Assembly: GCA_947501935.1 (NCBI GenBank)
Contig: CANMXU010000004.1
Location: forward strand, 124,001-188,000
Direction: 5' to 3'
DNA: 64,000 nucleotides
DNA from: an uncultured Alteromonadaceae bacterium
GTDB lineage: Bacteria > Pseudomonadota > Gammaproteobacteria > Enterobacterales > Alteromonadaceae
Part shown: one piece after another, positions 45,117 through 54,954 of the stretch
Position numbering within the stretch: position 1 is the first letter of the stretch
Layout of the letters: every line of letters starts with the position of its first letter
Translations under genes and position numbers: made by a program
Notes under the pieces: generated by a model
Databases searched by the model: none
Told to the model about the DNA's origin: nothing
Seen by the model: the letters and a program-made list of their open reading frames with translations, nothing else

Positions 45117-46619
45117 GTGAAATTTTTAAAGTTATCTATAACGTTTAAGCAAGGCCTTGCTTTTTTATTACTTCCAACAGCTTTTCTGGCAACCGCGAGC
45201 GATATTAATGTTGCTGATAAGTTTTTTGAACAGGAAAAATATGCCCAAGCTATTGCTGAATATCGCTTAGTGGCACAAGAAGGTAATGTTCGTGCTTATT
45301 ATCAATTAGGTGGAATGAATTACTTAGGTTTTGGTACAGAAAAAAATATTAAACAAGCATTGGTTTGGTATTCCCTGGCGGCCAAACACTACCATGGTAA
45401 TGCTAAAGATATTGTTGATAACTTACGCGGTGAATTAGCCAAAGAACAGCAAGCTGAAATTGACCATTTAGTGACTGACTTCCAGCAAAAATTTTCAATT
45501 GAAAATGACAAATCTGCATTCCTACCAGTAATTGATAAGACAGACTTAACCACGAAAGTGAATTTTATTGATAATGATGACCCAAGTGTTTTGCATGAAA
45601 ATCTGGATAAGCAAGTACTTGATGCAATAGATTTTAGTTTTGAATCTGATGTTATGGAATTCTCAGAAGAAGATGGTGGCTTTGGCGGTGATGCATTTAT
45701 GGACGAACTTAGCGACCCAACTAAAGATAAGCCTTATTTTTTAGTGGTTGATGCTGAGGTTGCCCCAGATGGTTCATTAAGAGATTTTAGCTCAGTGCAA
45801 ACCATGGGGGATACTAAAAAAGCCATGGAGTCTTTACCGGGTAATAAATTATTACAGCCGATTTTTAAATCTGAAAATGTCGCTTTTGTTCATCGTTCAC
45901 ACTTAGGTTTGGCTTCGTATGATGTTTTCAAAATGAAAAATGAATACCCGAGCCTAAAAGTGAAAATTAAGCGTATGATCAGCCCGCTTAAAGATAATGA
46001 CTTACCTAAGGCGCAATATCAGTACGCTATGGTATTAATGAGCTTTACCTGGCTTAAGCGTGAAGAAGGAGAGGTAGAACAGTTATTAAAGAATGCTGCT
46101 GATGCAGGCTACGCTTTGGCGCAATACGAGTACGGGTTAAAACTTTATCGTGAACAAAAAGATCCACAACAAGCCTTTTATTGGTTAACTAAAGCAAGTG
46201 AGCAAGGTTTAGCGCAAGCGGAATATCGTTTAGGGCGTTTTTTACTAGACAGCCCATGGTTAGAAAATGATGAAGCAAAAGCCTTATATTGGTTAGAAAG
46301 TGCCGCTAATAAAAAGCATTTAACAGCAACGCGTAAAGTAGCGGAAATAAAGTTGTTGGCTGAAAATAAGCAACTACGGGATATTGAAGGTGCTATTAGT
46401 TATTTAGCAAAACTAGAAGATGAGCAACGTAATAACCCAGAGTATCATTTTTTACGCGCAATAGCCTATAACAGTGCAGAGCCAAGAGATAGAGCTGCGG
46501 CAGTATCAACCTTGAGAAAAGCGATTTTCATGGGCAGTGACTACAATTGGGATGTGAGTGACTGGCAAGAGCGTTTAACTAAATGGACCACAGGCTCTGT
46601 AACGGTAACTGACTTATAA
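45117..46619 (+). CDS. Exported Sel1-repeat (TPR-like) protein
   Basis: A 500-aa protein with a signal peptide (KFLKLSITFKQGLAFLLLPTAFLATA). Sel1-like repeats are seen near the N-terminus (YYQLGGMNYLGFGTEKNIKQA) and through the second half (AQYEYGLKLYREQKDPQQAF, AEYRLGRFLLDSPWLENDEA). Between them, about residues 190-290, lies a domain with FLVVDAEVAPDGSLRDFSSV resembling the C-terminal part of TonB-like proteins. The frame is open from a TTG at 45054, but GTG at 45117 with ATGGA upstream starts the signal peptide cleanly. Role unknown, likely protein binding in the periplasm. Confidence 0.7.
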   Translation: MKFLKLSITFKQGLAFLLLPTAFLATASDINVADKFFEQEKYAQAIAEYRLVAQEGNVRAYYQLGGMNYLGFGTEKNIKQALVWYSLAAKHYHGNAKDIVDNLRGELAKEQQAEIDHLVTDFQQKFSIENDKSAFLPVIDKTDLTTKVNFIDNDDPSVLHENLDKQVLDAIDFSFESDVMEFSEEDGGFGGDAFMDELSDPTKDKPYFLVVDAEVAPDGSLRDFSSVQTMGDTKKAMESLPGNKLLQPIFKSENVAFVHRSHLGLASYDVFKMKNEYPSLKVKIKRMISPLKDNDLPKAQYQYAMVLMSFTWLKREEGEVEQLLKNAADAGYALAQYEYGLKLYREQKDPQQAFYWLTKASEQGLAQAEYRLGRFLLDSPWLENDEAKALYWLESAANKKHLTATRKVAEIKLLAENKQLRDIEGAISYLAKLEDEQRNNPEYHFLRAIAYNSAEPRDRAAAVSTLRKAIFMGSDYNWDVSDWQERLTKWTTGSVTVTDL

Positions 46620-46664
46620 ATTGTTTAATTTGCTTGAACAATAAACTTAAATAAAACAGCACAA

Positions 46665-46696
46665 AAAAACCGACCTAGCTGAGCAGGTCGGTTTTT
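46665..46696. terminator. Bidirectional terminator between Sel1 gene and argJ
   Basis: Perfect 12-bp stem (AAAAACCGACCT at 46665-46676, AGGTCGGTTTTT at 46685-46696) with an 8-base loop. T-runs exist on both strands, serving the two convergent genes. Confidence 0.9.
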
Positions 46697-46703
46697 ACTT
46701 TTT

Positions 46704-46750
46704 AAAACTTAAAACTTAAAACTTAAAACTTAAAACTTAAAACTTAAACT
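46704..46750. repeat. 7-bp microsatellite next to the argJ stop codon
   Basis: Six perfect copies of AAAACTT (46704-46745) plus a partial copy reach the argJ stop codon. Length may vary between strains through slippage; an effect on argJ is unlikely because the array lies after the stop. Confidence 0.85.
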
Positions 46751-48008
46751 AAGTTCGATACTCAGCGTTAATTTTTACGTAATCGTAACTAAAATCACAA
46801 GTCCAAATAGTTGCCTTAGCTTCACCGCGATGCAATTGCACGGTAATATCTATTTCAGCTTCATTCATCACCGCTTGGCCCATATCTTCTTGATAACTCG
46901 CCGCACGGCCGCCTTTTTCAGCAACCAAAACATCACCAAAATATAGCTCTAATTGATTAGTATCTAAATCTTCTAAAGAAGCACATTCACGTGAAGCATA
47001 ACCGATGGCGGCTAATACTCGTCCTAAATTAGGGTCTGAGGCAAACATTGCGGTTTTCACTAATGGACTTTTACCAATGGAAAAGCCGATTGTTTTTGCT
47101 TCCTCAACCGTTAACGCTCCGGTTATCGACACCGTAATAAATTTGGTTGCCCCTTCACCATCACGCACTATTGCTTTAGCTAAATACTGCGCGGCGTCAA
47201 CTAGGGCGGTGAATACTTCTTTAAAGCCCTGATCATTACGATTGTTAATAACAGGTGCCGTACTTTGTCCGGTAGCAACAATAATAAATGAGTCATTTGT
47301 TGAGGTATCGCCATCAACAGAAATGCAGTTAAACGACAAATCAGCAATTTCTTTAGTCATTTCATCTAATAGCGGCTGACTAATATTGGCATCTGTGGCT
47401 AGGTAACCGAGCATAGTGGCCATGTTCGGATGGATCATGCCCGCGCCTTTTGAAATGCCGGTAATATTTACCGACTGTTCTGCTATTGCTATCGTGCTTG
47501 AATAAGCTTTTGGGGCGATGTCAGTAGTCATAATTGCGCTGGCGGCATCAGCCCAATGGTCAATTTTTAGATTTGCTACAGCATGGGGGAGGCCAGCAAG
47601 TAGCTTATCCATAGGCAAGTGCTCTAAAATAACGCCAGTTGAAAACGGTAGAATCGACTCAACCGGTATTGCCATAATTTCAGCTAAGCTTTCGCAGGTA
47701 CTTAACGCATCACTCATGCCTTGTTCGCCAGTTCCTGCATTAGCATTACCAGTATTTACTACTAAGGCTTTAATGCCCGAAATTTGTTGGCTTTGTACCG
47801 CGGCTAAATGCTTTTTACATAACGTTACTGGTGCTGCGCAAAAACGGTTTTGAGTAAATACCCCAGATACTGAGCTACCCTCAGCAATTTCAATCACTAA
47901 CAGATCTTTACGGTTTTCTTGCTTAATATTGGATTCTGCCCAACCAAGGCGAATACCTTTAATTGGCGAAAGTAATTCAGGGTTTATCTCTGGTAAGTTT
48001 ACAGGCAT
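46749..48008 (-). CDS. argJ: Glutamate N-acetyltransferase / amino-acid acetyltransferase
   Basis: A 419-aa enzyme of arginine synthesis that transfers the acetyl group from N-acetylornithine to glutamate (and in bifunctional forms also uses acetyl-CoA). The precursor cuts itself before a Thr in the conserved MIHPNMATMLGYLATDA. Other family blocks: VFTQNRFCAAPV, ALVVNTGNANAGTGEQG, DGDTSTNDSF, IVRDGEGATKF, FASDPNLGRVLAAIGYA. Length is normal. Whether it is mono- or bifunctional cannot be read from the sequence. No other arg gene is in the window. Confidence 0.93.
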   Translation of the reverse strand: MPVNLPEINPELLSPIKGIRLGWAESNIKQENRKDLLVIEIAEGSSVSGVFTQNRFCAAPVTLCKKHLAAVQSQQISGIKALVVNTGNANAGTGEQGMSDALSTCESLAEIMAIPVESILPFSTGVILEHLPMDKLLAGLPHAVANLKIDHWADAASAIMTTDIAPKAYSSTIAIAEQSVNITGISKGAGMIHPNMATMLGYLATDANISQPLLDEMTKEIADLSFNCISVDGDTSTNDSFIIVATGQSTAPVINNRNDQGFKEVFTALVDAAQYLAKAIVRDGEGATKFITVSITGALTVEEAKTIGFSIGKSPLVKTAMFASDPNLGRVLAAIGYASRECASLEDLDTNQLELYFGDVLVAEKGGRAASYQEDMGQAVMNEAEIDITVQLHRGEAKATIWTCDFSYDYVKINAEYRT

Positions 48009-48260
48009 AACTATTTAGCATATATGAATAAATATGCGGGAATTTTACGCGCTGTGAAGCCGATATGCAAAATGAAATGTGAAAAATAAGGGAATTGGAG
48101 AGTGGGAACTAAACCGGACATAAATTTCTAAGGCGCCGTGGGAGACATAACGCCTTAGACATTTTGTCAAAAACATATTCATTTAAAGTAAATATGTTTT
48201 TGAAGTGAGTTTAATCTGTATTTTGAATATATGTTCATATAAAACATAAGGAAATATGAG

Positions 48261-50516
48261 CTAGTGATGCTTATCATCCAATTGAAAAGTTAATTCGCCA
48301 CCACCAACTAATTGTTGATGATTGATGAAATATGAATTCACCTTTTGGTTGTTAAAGTGAATGTCACTAATAAATTCGGCTTGGCTATTACTCTTTATTG
48401 ACTTTAATACCAATGCTTTATCCGAGTAATAATCAGGATTTAGGCTAATAGTTATTTCATCAAAAGAAGGAGTTACTAACGCGTAATTCATATCACCGGG
48501 TGATACCGGATAAATTCCCATCATGCTAAACACTAACCAAGTCGAAAGCACGCCAGTATCATCGTTACCGGGTATGCCTCCAGGAGTGTTTTTGAAATGT
48601 GCTTTAATTAACTCAGTTACTTTTCGCTGACTACGCCATTCTTGCCCTTTAACGTAATTAAAAAGAAATGGGTAAGTGATATCCGGTTCGTTGGCCATAT
48701 CGAAGTTATCAGAAGTAAAAGTAAGCTCTAGTTGTTCTGCGAATTTATTCTCGCCCCCCAAAAGCCCCATTAAACCGTTAATATCATGAGGTACGTAGAA
48801 ACGATAGTTCCAAGCATTACCTTCAATATAGCCAGGAGCCGGTTCAAAATTTCTACCTAATTGTGGGTCGTACGGTGTTAACCATTTACCATCACTATGT
48901 TTAGGGCGCAGCATTCCTGTATTGGCATCAAATAGCTTTTTATAGCCTAAAGAGCGTTGGGAAAATAGCTGGTAGTCCGCTTGATGGCCCAGCTCTTTAG
49001 CAAGCATGGCAAGGTTCCAGTCGGCAATATAATACTCTAAGCTCGTTGAAACGGTGCCGCCCCATGTGTCTTCGCCATCGACTGAGACATAACCAAGCTC
49101 ACTATATTGCTTATTTTCTGGGCGTAAGAGGTTCTTCTGTGTTGTTAAAGCTGATTTTTTTGCAAAGCGATAAGCGCTATCAATATCAAAATCTCGTATA
49201 CCTCGTAGGTAAGTATCTGCAATAACAGGGGTTGCAGGGTCGCCAACCATTACCTCGGTTTCCATGCCTAAAAGTTCCCATTTGGGTAACCAACCACTTT
49301 CCTTGGCCATATCAACCATGGAATTAACCATTTCAGATTGAATTTCAGGGTACACTAAACTCAAAAGTGGATGTAAATTACGATGAGTGTCCCATAAAGA
49401 ATAAACGCTGTAGCGGTTTTTGGTTTTATTATTACCAACACCATGTTGCCCCATAAGTGGATAGTCACCGTTACTATCTTGGATAATGTTGGGGTGAATT
49501 AGCGCATGATACAAAGCGGTATAAAACAATGTCTTATTATTATCAGTACCCTCTACTTGTATACGCTCTAGCAGTTCTTGCCATTTTTGTTTAGATTTTT
49601 CTCTTGTTTGTTCGAAGGCAAAATTTGGTTGCTCAGCGTTAAGGTTCTCACGGGCATTTTCAATACTGACATAAGAGATACCCACTTTGACTACGACTTG
49701 CTCTTGCTTTGTAGTATCAAAGCTAAAGTAGGCGCCGATATCATCGCCTGCAATTTCTTGGCGATAATTATCATAAGGTTTATAGTTATCATTGTAGCCA
49801 ACCCATTCAGCCTCAACATTTTTATATTTTGGCATTTTTTTCCAAGCGCCAGCTGATTTAGCTTCCTTGCTTAACTTAGCAACAAAATAGACCGGACGTA
49901 CATCTTCACTGTGGTAGCAGAAGGTGCCGATCATTTTAAAGCCTTCAACTTCGTTATTAGAGACAACTTTAAGCATACTGCCAGTTTCATTGGTTAGACC
50001 TAACCCAAGGTTGAGTAGGATATGAGATTCACCTTTAGGGAAAGTGTAACGACTGATGCCGGTGCGTAGTGAACTGCTTACCTCTACGTCAATATCATAT
50101 TTATCGAGCGTATTTCTAAAGTAACCAGGTGAAGCTACTTCATTCTTATAGGTAGAGCCATATTCTCGGGCATCAAACTGTAGTTTTCCTGAAGTTGGCA
50201 TTAACAAAATACTACCTAGGTCTGGACAGCCAACTCCGCTAAGGTTGACATGGCTAAAACCCGTTAGGTATTTGTTTTCATACACATAACTGCGAGAGTT
50301 CCAAGCTTCATCTTTCTCGAATTTATTTTCTTTACCTGCTTTAAAGGCCACATTAAAGGGTACAACCGAGGCCATACCATGTGGGAACTGAGCTCCAGGG
50401 TGTGTAGCACCAAAATTAGCGGTACCAATAAATGGGTTAACATAATCAGTAATTGCTTTATCAGCTAATGAACTGGCACTAAAAAATAAGGTAAATATGG
50501 TTAAATGCAGTTTCAT
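48261..50516 (-). CDS. GH92 alpha-mannosidase (third in operon)
   Basis: A 751-aa exported exo-acting, calcium-dependent alpha-mannosidase of family GH92. Signal peptide MKLHLTIFTLFFSASSLA; N-terminal beta domain starts VNPFIGTANFGATHPGAQFPHG. The (alpha/alpha)6 domain holds the region of the general acid (YIEGNAWNYRFYVPHDINGL) and the base region (GGIPGNDDTGVLSTWLVFSMMG). The segment before it reads MANEPDITYPFLFNY, unlike its two paralogues, so linkage specificity probably differs. It starts directly at the stop of the preceding GH92 gene (TAAATG). Last gene of the operon. Confidence 0.9.
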   Translation of the reverse strand: MKLHLTIFTLFFSASSLADKAITDYVNPFIGTANFGATHPGAQFPHGMASVVPFNVAFKAGKENKFEKDEAWNSRSYVYENKYLTGFSHVNLSGVGCPDLGSILLMPTSGKLQFDAREYGSTYKNEVASPGYFRNTLDKYDIDVEVSSSLRTGISRYTFPKGESHILLNLGLGLTNETGSMLKVVSNNEVEGFKMIGTFCYHSEDVRPVYFVAKLSKEAKSAGAWKKMPKYKNVEAEWVGYNDNYKPYDNYRQEIAGDDIGAYFSFDTTKQEQVVVKVGISYVSIENARENLNAEQPNFAFEQTREKSKQKWQELLERIQVEGTDNNKTLFYTALYHALIHPNIIQDSNGDYPLMGQHGVGNNKTKNRYSVYSLWDTHRNLHPLLSLVYPEIQSEMVNSMVDMAKESGWLPKWELLGMETEVMVGDPATPVIADTYLRGIRDFDIDSAYRFAKKSALTTQKNLLRPENKQYSELGYVSVDGEDTWGGTVSTSLEYYIADWNLAMLAKELGHQADYQLFSQRSLGYKKLFDANTGMLRPKHSDGKWLTPYDPQLGRNFEPAPGYIEGNAWNYRFYVPHDINGLMGLLGGENKFAEQLELTFTSDNFDMANEPDITYPFLFNYVKGQEWRSQRKVTELIKAHFKNTPGGIPGNDDTGVLSTWLVFSMMGIYPVSPGDMNYALVTPSFDEITISLNPDYYSDKALVLKSIKSNSQAEFISDIHFNNQKVNSYFINHQQLVGGGELTFQLDDKHH

Positions 50517-52736
50517 TTATGGCTCCGAGCTCATGTGAAATACTAATTCGCCGCCAGCAATAATGTCTTGATGGCTAATAGTAAACTTGTGGTAGTCTTG
50601 CCCGTTTAAGGTGATCGATTTTACGTAAATATTATCGGTAGATTGATTTAGTGCGACTATTTTAAACTGTTTATTGTCAGCAAGTTGAATAGTTGCCTCT
50701 TCTACTACAGGACTGCCGAAAACATATTCGCCAGATACTGGGTTTACAGGATAAAAACCTAAAGCACTGAACATATACCAAGCTGACATTTGCCCCGCAT
50801 CTTCATTACCGGCAAGGCCGTCTGGTTCAGTGGTATATAAGTCTTGCATTATCTGCCGAACTTTTTGTTCAGTTTTATGTCCTTGGTTTACATACTGATA
50901 AAGATAAGGCACATGATGAGCGGGTTCATTGCCATGTACATACTGGCCTATGTAGCCTGAAATCCATTCCGGTAGCTTTTCTGTCGCTTGTTTGGTAGTA
51001 AACATTTGATCAAGTTTAGTTTCAAAGGCGTCATCCCCGCCCATTAAATCAATTAGGCCATGAATATCGTGCGGCACGAAAAAATTATACTGCCATGCGT
51101 TGGCTTCACAATAGTCTTCTGGGTGATAGGCTAATGGGTCAAAGTCGGCTTTAAATTGTCCTGTCTTACTTTTGGCGCGCATGAAGTTGCTGTCACTGTC
51201 AAAATGGTGTTGATAATTTTTCGCTCTTTGGCTGAAATAGTCATAGTCGCCATTATGGCCTAGGGCCTTGGCCAATTGGGCAATGCTCCAGTCGTCAAAA
51301 GCATATTCAAGTGTTAATGATACATTCCATATGCCATATTCGTAAGGAACATAACCTAAGTTTTGATAATCACTTATGCCAAAGTTGCTTTGCATGGCAC
51401 TTTTTCTCATCGCTGTTAACAGTGCCTCACCTTCGATATCATTCGAGTCGATAATACCTTTTAAGTAGGCATCGGCTAATACAGGCACAGCATGGTAACC
51501 CATCATCATATCGGTTTCATTACCTTGAAAATTCCATACCGGTAATAAACCATATTCATGATAATGATCAAGTAACGACAGCATCATGTCTTTACTGTGC
51601 ACAGGATCCGTAATAGTTTTCCACGGGTGTAAAGCTCTAAAGGTGTCCCACAAAGAAAAGAAAGAATAGCGTTGGTGACCTTTTGCTTGGTGAATATTGC
51701 CATCAGGGCCTTTATATTCACCATTGATATCAGAAAAAACTCGAGGCGCTAAATAGGAATGATACATTGCCGTGTAAAACTGCACTTTATTGTTGTCATT
51801 TGTTTGAATTTCAACCTTAGCTAGTGCTTGTTCCCATAGCTGTTCTGTTTCTTGTTTATATTGGGCAAAGCTTTTATTTAGGCCATCTTGCAATAAATTT
51901 TGTTGGGCATTTTCAATACTTACCGAACTGATGGCGGTTTTTACTTCTATGGTATTTTGCTGGCGTAAATCAAAAGCAAGCCAAGCCTCAATATCTTTAC
52001 CGCGTAAGCTCTTAAGATGAATTTCTTTGCCGTCTACTAATATCTTATTATTAACAAAAGGCTGTGAAAATACCGTATAGAAGAATACTCGTTGGTCTTT
52101 TGCCCAGCCGGTAGATTTACGATAACCAGCAATAGTACGCTCATTAATAACGGTTAGCTCTGTCTCTACCGTACTATCCCAATTACGAGAATAGCCTAAA
52201 TCTAATTTTATTTGACCACTTTGATGTTGCTGGTCAAAAGTATACTTTTGTACGCCCGTTCTTAGCCCGGCGGTTAGTTCAACATTCACTTGATAATCAT
52301 CAAGATAGACTTGATAGTAACCGGGAGACGCTTGTTCATTTTCATGACTAAAACTAGAAACTATCGTGGCGGTTTTTTTAACGTCATCAAGTTGTTCAAA
52401 TTTAGCTTTTCCGGTAATCGGCATAAATGAAATATCATATAGATCGCCGGCGCCAGTACCTGAAAGGTGGGTATGACTAAAGCCTGCAATAACAGTGTCA
52501 GGGTAGAAATAACCTGAAATCCAGTCCCAGCCATTACGGCCATTATCCGGACTTAGTTGTACCATGCCATAAGGCTGGGTTGCTCCAGGATAGGTTTTTC
52601 CTTTACCGTCGGTGCCAATAAAAGGGTCAACAAAATCAATTAAAGCAGCTGGTTTTTGTACTGCTTGGTTTTTTGTGGGAGCTTGGCTACACGCAAGTAA
52701 AAATAGAGTGCTTAATAATATCGCAAAGTGTTTCAT
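50517..52736 (-). CDS. GH92 alpha-mannosidase lipoprotein (second in operon)
   Basis: A 739-aa GH92 enzyme with a lipoprotein signal (LLACSQ, lipid Cys16), so it is tethered to a membrane. It begins VDPFIGTDGKGKTYPGATQPYG, with FSHTHLSGTGAGDLYD. The acid region is CEANAWQYNFFVPHDIHGL and the base region LAGNEDAGQMSAWYMFSALGF. The +1-subsite segment reads YVHGNEPAHHVPYLYQY, the commonest GH92 form. It lies 19 bp after the AGE gene and directly abuts the next GH92 gene. Confidence 0.9.
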   Translation of the reverse strand: MKHFAILLSTLFLLACSQAPTKNQAVQKPAALIDFVDPFIGTDGKGKTYPGATQPYGMVQLSPDNGRNGWDWISGYFYPDTVIAGFSHTHLSGTGAGDLYDISFMPITGKAKFEQLDDVKKTATIVSSFSHENEQASPGYYQVYLDDYQVNVELTAGLRTGVQKYTFDQQHQSGQIKLDLGYSRNWDSTVETELTVINERTIAGYRKSTGWAKDQRVFFYTVFSQPFVNNKILVDGKEIHLKSLRGKDIEAWLAFDLRQQNTIEVKTAISSVSIENAQQNLLQDGLNKSFAQYKQETEQLWEQALAKVEIQTNDNNKVQFYTAMYHSYLAPRVFSDINGEYKGPDGNIHQAKGHQRYSFFSLWDTFRALHPWKTITDPVHSKDMMLSLLDHYHEYGLLPVWNFQGNETDMMMGYHAVPVLADAYLKGIIDSNDIEGEALLTAMRKSAMQSNFGISDYQNLGYVPYEYGIWNVSLTLEYAFDDWSIAQLAKALGHNGDYDYFSQRAKNYQHHFDSDSNFMRAKSKTGQFKADFDPLAYHPEDYCEANAWQYNFFVPHDIHGLIDLMGGDDAFETKLDQMFTTKQATEKLPEWISGYIGQYVHGNEPAHHVPYLYQYVNQGHKTEQKVRQIMQDLYTTEPDGLAGNEDAGQMSAWYMFSALGFYPVNPVSGEYVFGSPVVEEATIQLADNKQFKIVALNQSTDNIYVKSITLNGQDYHKFTISHQDIIAGGELVFHMSSEP

Positions 52737-52755
52737 CTATAGTACTCTGTTATTC

Positions 52756-53955
52756 TTATGCGCTAGCGTCGTTAGCATTGGTTGAAACTAACACTCGTAA
52801 TACCTCAAAGCAGGCTCCTAGAGTATGGTAATCACATTTTGCACCTGCGGCACTTTTTTCATTACTGTACTTGCTATTATTTCGTTTTAATACTCTAAAC
52901 CAAGCACCGTGTTCGTGATCAACCATATGATCCCAACTGTATTGCCACAAGGCATTATATTGTTCTAAATATTTAGGGTCGTTAGTGACTTGATATAGCA
53001 TCGCGGCGGCAGCAAAGCTTTCCGCTTGAACCCAAAAATATTTGTCATCGTCGCAAGAATTACCTTGTGGGTCAAAGCCATAAATTAAACCACCATATTG
53101 CTCATCCCAAGCAGCTTTATACGCGCGATCAAAGAGTGATCTTGCCGAGTCAACTAACCAAGCTTCAGGGGCATGTCGGTTGAGCATCAGTAATAATTTA
53201 CTCCACTCTGTTTGGTGGCCAGGTTGAAATCCCCAAGGGCGATATAAGTTTTTCGGATCGTCTTTATTATAATCCCAGTCTGGTTGAAATTCTGTAGTGT
53301 AGTGCTCCCACACTAAACCGTCGGTTAACTCGGCTTGACGAAGCACAATATTGCCAGCAATGGTTTGTGCACGAGTTAAAAACTGTTTATTTTGTGTCGC
53401 TTCAAAAGCGGCAATCATGGCTTCACATAAATGCATATTGGCATTTTGGCCACGATAATCACTTAAGGTACCTTCAGCACTAATTTCATCGGCATATAGG
53501 CCAAAGTCAGCTTGCCAAAAGCGTTGTTCTAGCAGGTCATAGGTACGTAATAGGGCTTCATCGCTTTCTATTAGGCCAGCTTTCTTAGCCGCAGCATAGG
53601 CAAGTAATACAAAAGCATAACCATAAGCTTGTTGGGTCATATCATCACCTTGGTGATCCACTAAGGTCCAAGCATAAGCTTGTTTTTCTTGCTGCCAGTG
53701 CACTTTTTCAACATAGTCTAAGCCATGTTTAGCCATAGCAAGGTAGTCTTCATTATTATAAATAATGGCTGCGCTGGCATAGTTAACCACAATGCGAGTG
53801 CTGCTAACGAGTTGACGGAAATTCGCCTGAAATAGCTGACCATCGTCGTAATAGTTTTGAAAATAACCGCCAGTTTTGTCGATAACGCGCGGATTGTAAA
53901 AATCAAGGATGCTTTGGCTATGGTCGAGTAAAAACTCTCGGGTAAAAAAATTCAT
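52756..53955 (-). CDS. AGE-family sugar isomerase/epimerase, probable mannose isomerase
   Basis: A 399-aa cytosolic (alpha/alpha)6-barrel enzyme of the N-acylglucosamine 2-epimerase family. Seen: GGYFQNYYDDGQLF, STRIVVNYASAA, DYRGQNANMHLCEAMIAAFEAT with the catalytic His region, PWGFQPGHQTEWSKLLLML and DHEHGAWFRVLKR. In this locus (mannosidases, hexose permease, fructokinase-like gene) the likely reaction is D-mannose to D-fructose, the role proposed for ManI in Shewanella mannoside pathways. A mannose 2-epimerase making glucose is the alternative. TTG at 53967 is in frame; ATG at 53955 is preferred. Confidence 0.82.
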   Translation of the reverse strand: MNFFTREFLLDHSQSILDFYNPRVIDKTGGYFQNYYDDGQLFQANFRQLVSSTRIVVNYASAAIIYNNEDYLAMAKHGLDYVEKVHWQQEKQAYAWTLVDHQGDDMTQQAYGYAFVLLAYAAAKKAGLIESDEALLRTYDLLEQRFWQADFGLYADEISAEGTLSDYRGQNANMHLCEAMIAAFEATQNKQFLTRAQTIAGNIVLRQAELTDGLVWEHYTTEFQPDWDYNKDDPKNLYRPWGFQPGHQTEWSKLLLMLNRHAPEAWLVDSARSLFDRAYKAAWDEQYGGLIYGFDPQGNSCDDDKYFWVQAESFAAAAMLYQVTNDPKYLEQYNALWQYSWDHMVDHEHGAWFRVLKRNNSKYSNEKSAAGAKCDYHTLGACFEVLRVLVSTNANDASA

Positions 53956-53985
53956 AATGGTTTCCAATATAGTTTTTCTGCTGCT

Positions 53986-54954
53986 TTAAAGGTTAGCAGG
54001 CCAATGTTGTTCAATATCGCTAAAATTAGGCAAGGCAGGGAATGCACCAGGTTTTGCCACCGTATAAGCGCCACAATGAGAAGCAAAAGTTATAAGAGCT
54101 TTAAGTTTGTCTATTGAAGAAAAAATCGCTTTAGGATGCTCTAGCTGGCTTAAGGCAAATAACATGGCACCACTAAATGAGTCGCCACCAGCAGTGGTAT
54201 CAACAACTTTTACTTGTGGAACACTCAAGGTCTCTTGGTTATTTTTGGTCAATATTTCAATGTCTTTCTCGCCATCTGTGACAACAACAAGACTAACGCC
54301 TTGTTCGAAGCATTTATCAAGATAGCCAGCAATGTTATTTTCAGCTAGGTAGTCTAATTCATCCCTAGAAAATTTAATTAAATCAGATTGATATGCCAAA
54401 TTATTCACCAAATTGATATCGGCTTTACCTTGAGTCCACAGGTTGTGACGTAAATTAACATCGAAGCTAATTAAGCATTGTTGTTCTTTGGCCATATTTA
54501 CAGCGCACTGTGTAGTTTCAGCTATTTGTTCGTCGGTTAAGGTATTGCTACAAAAATGAAATAGCGCCTGATCGGCAAACCAGCTTGATTGAATTTGTTG
54601 TTTTGAAAATAAAACATCGGCACTTTGATCGCGATAAAATGAAAAACTTCTATCGCCGTCTTCATCAAGCATTACAAAAGCTAGAGCCGTTTTTGCACTG
54701 GTATGTTTACACAAAAACTGAGTGTTCACTTGATATGTAACGAGAGCATGTTCCAGAAAATGTCCAAAAGCATCATTCCCAACTTGGCCCGCAAAAAAAG
54801 CTTTGCCTCCTAGTTTAGCTATCGCTACTGCAGCATTTGCAGGTGCTCCACCCGGGTATTGGCGATACTCTTTTAATATAATTGGACCATCAGCTTGTTG
54901 ATCAAAATTTAAAAAATCGATGAGTGCCTCACCAAAACAAATTACTGGTTTCAT
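53986..54954 (-). CDS. PfkB-family sugar kinase, probable fructokinase
   Basis: A 322-aa ribokinase-fold kinase. Signatures: YPGGAPANAAVAIAKLGGKAFFAGQVGNDAFG (substrate side) and VKVVDTTAGGDSFSGAMLFALS with the catalytic Asp in the anion-hole motif GGDSF. It matches the fructokinase subgroup in layout. With the AGE enzyme it would turn mannose into fructose 6-phosphate. Its start overlaps the permease stop by 4 bp. Confidence 0.87.
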   Translation of the reverse strand: MKPVICFGEALIDFLNFDQQADGPIILKEYRQYPGGAPANAAVAIAKLGGKAFFAGQVGNDAFGHFLEHALVTYQVNTQFLCKHTSAKTALAFVMLDEDGDRSFSFYRDQSADVLFSKQQIQSSWFADQALFHFCSNTLTDEQIAETTQCAVNMAKEQQCLISFDVNLRHNLWTQGKADINLVNNLAYQSDLIKFSRDELDYLAENNIAGYLDKCFEQGVSLVVVTDGEKDIEILTKNNQETLSVPQVKVVDTTAGGDSFSGAMLFALSQLEHPKAIFSSIDKLKALITFASHCGAYTVAKPGAFPALPNFSDIEQHWPANL

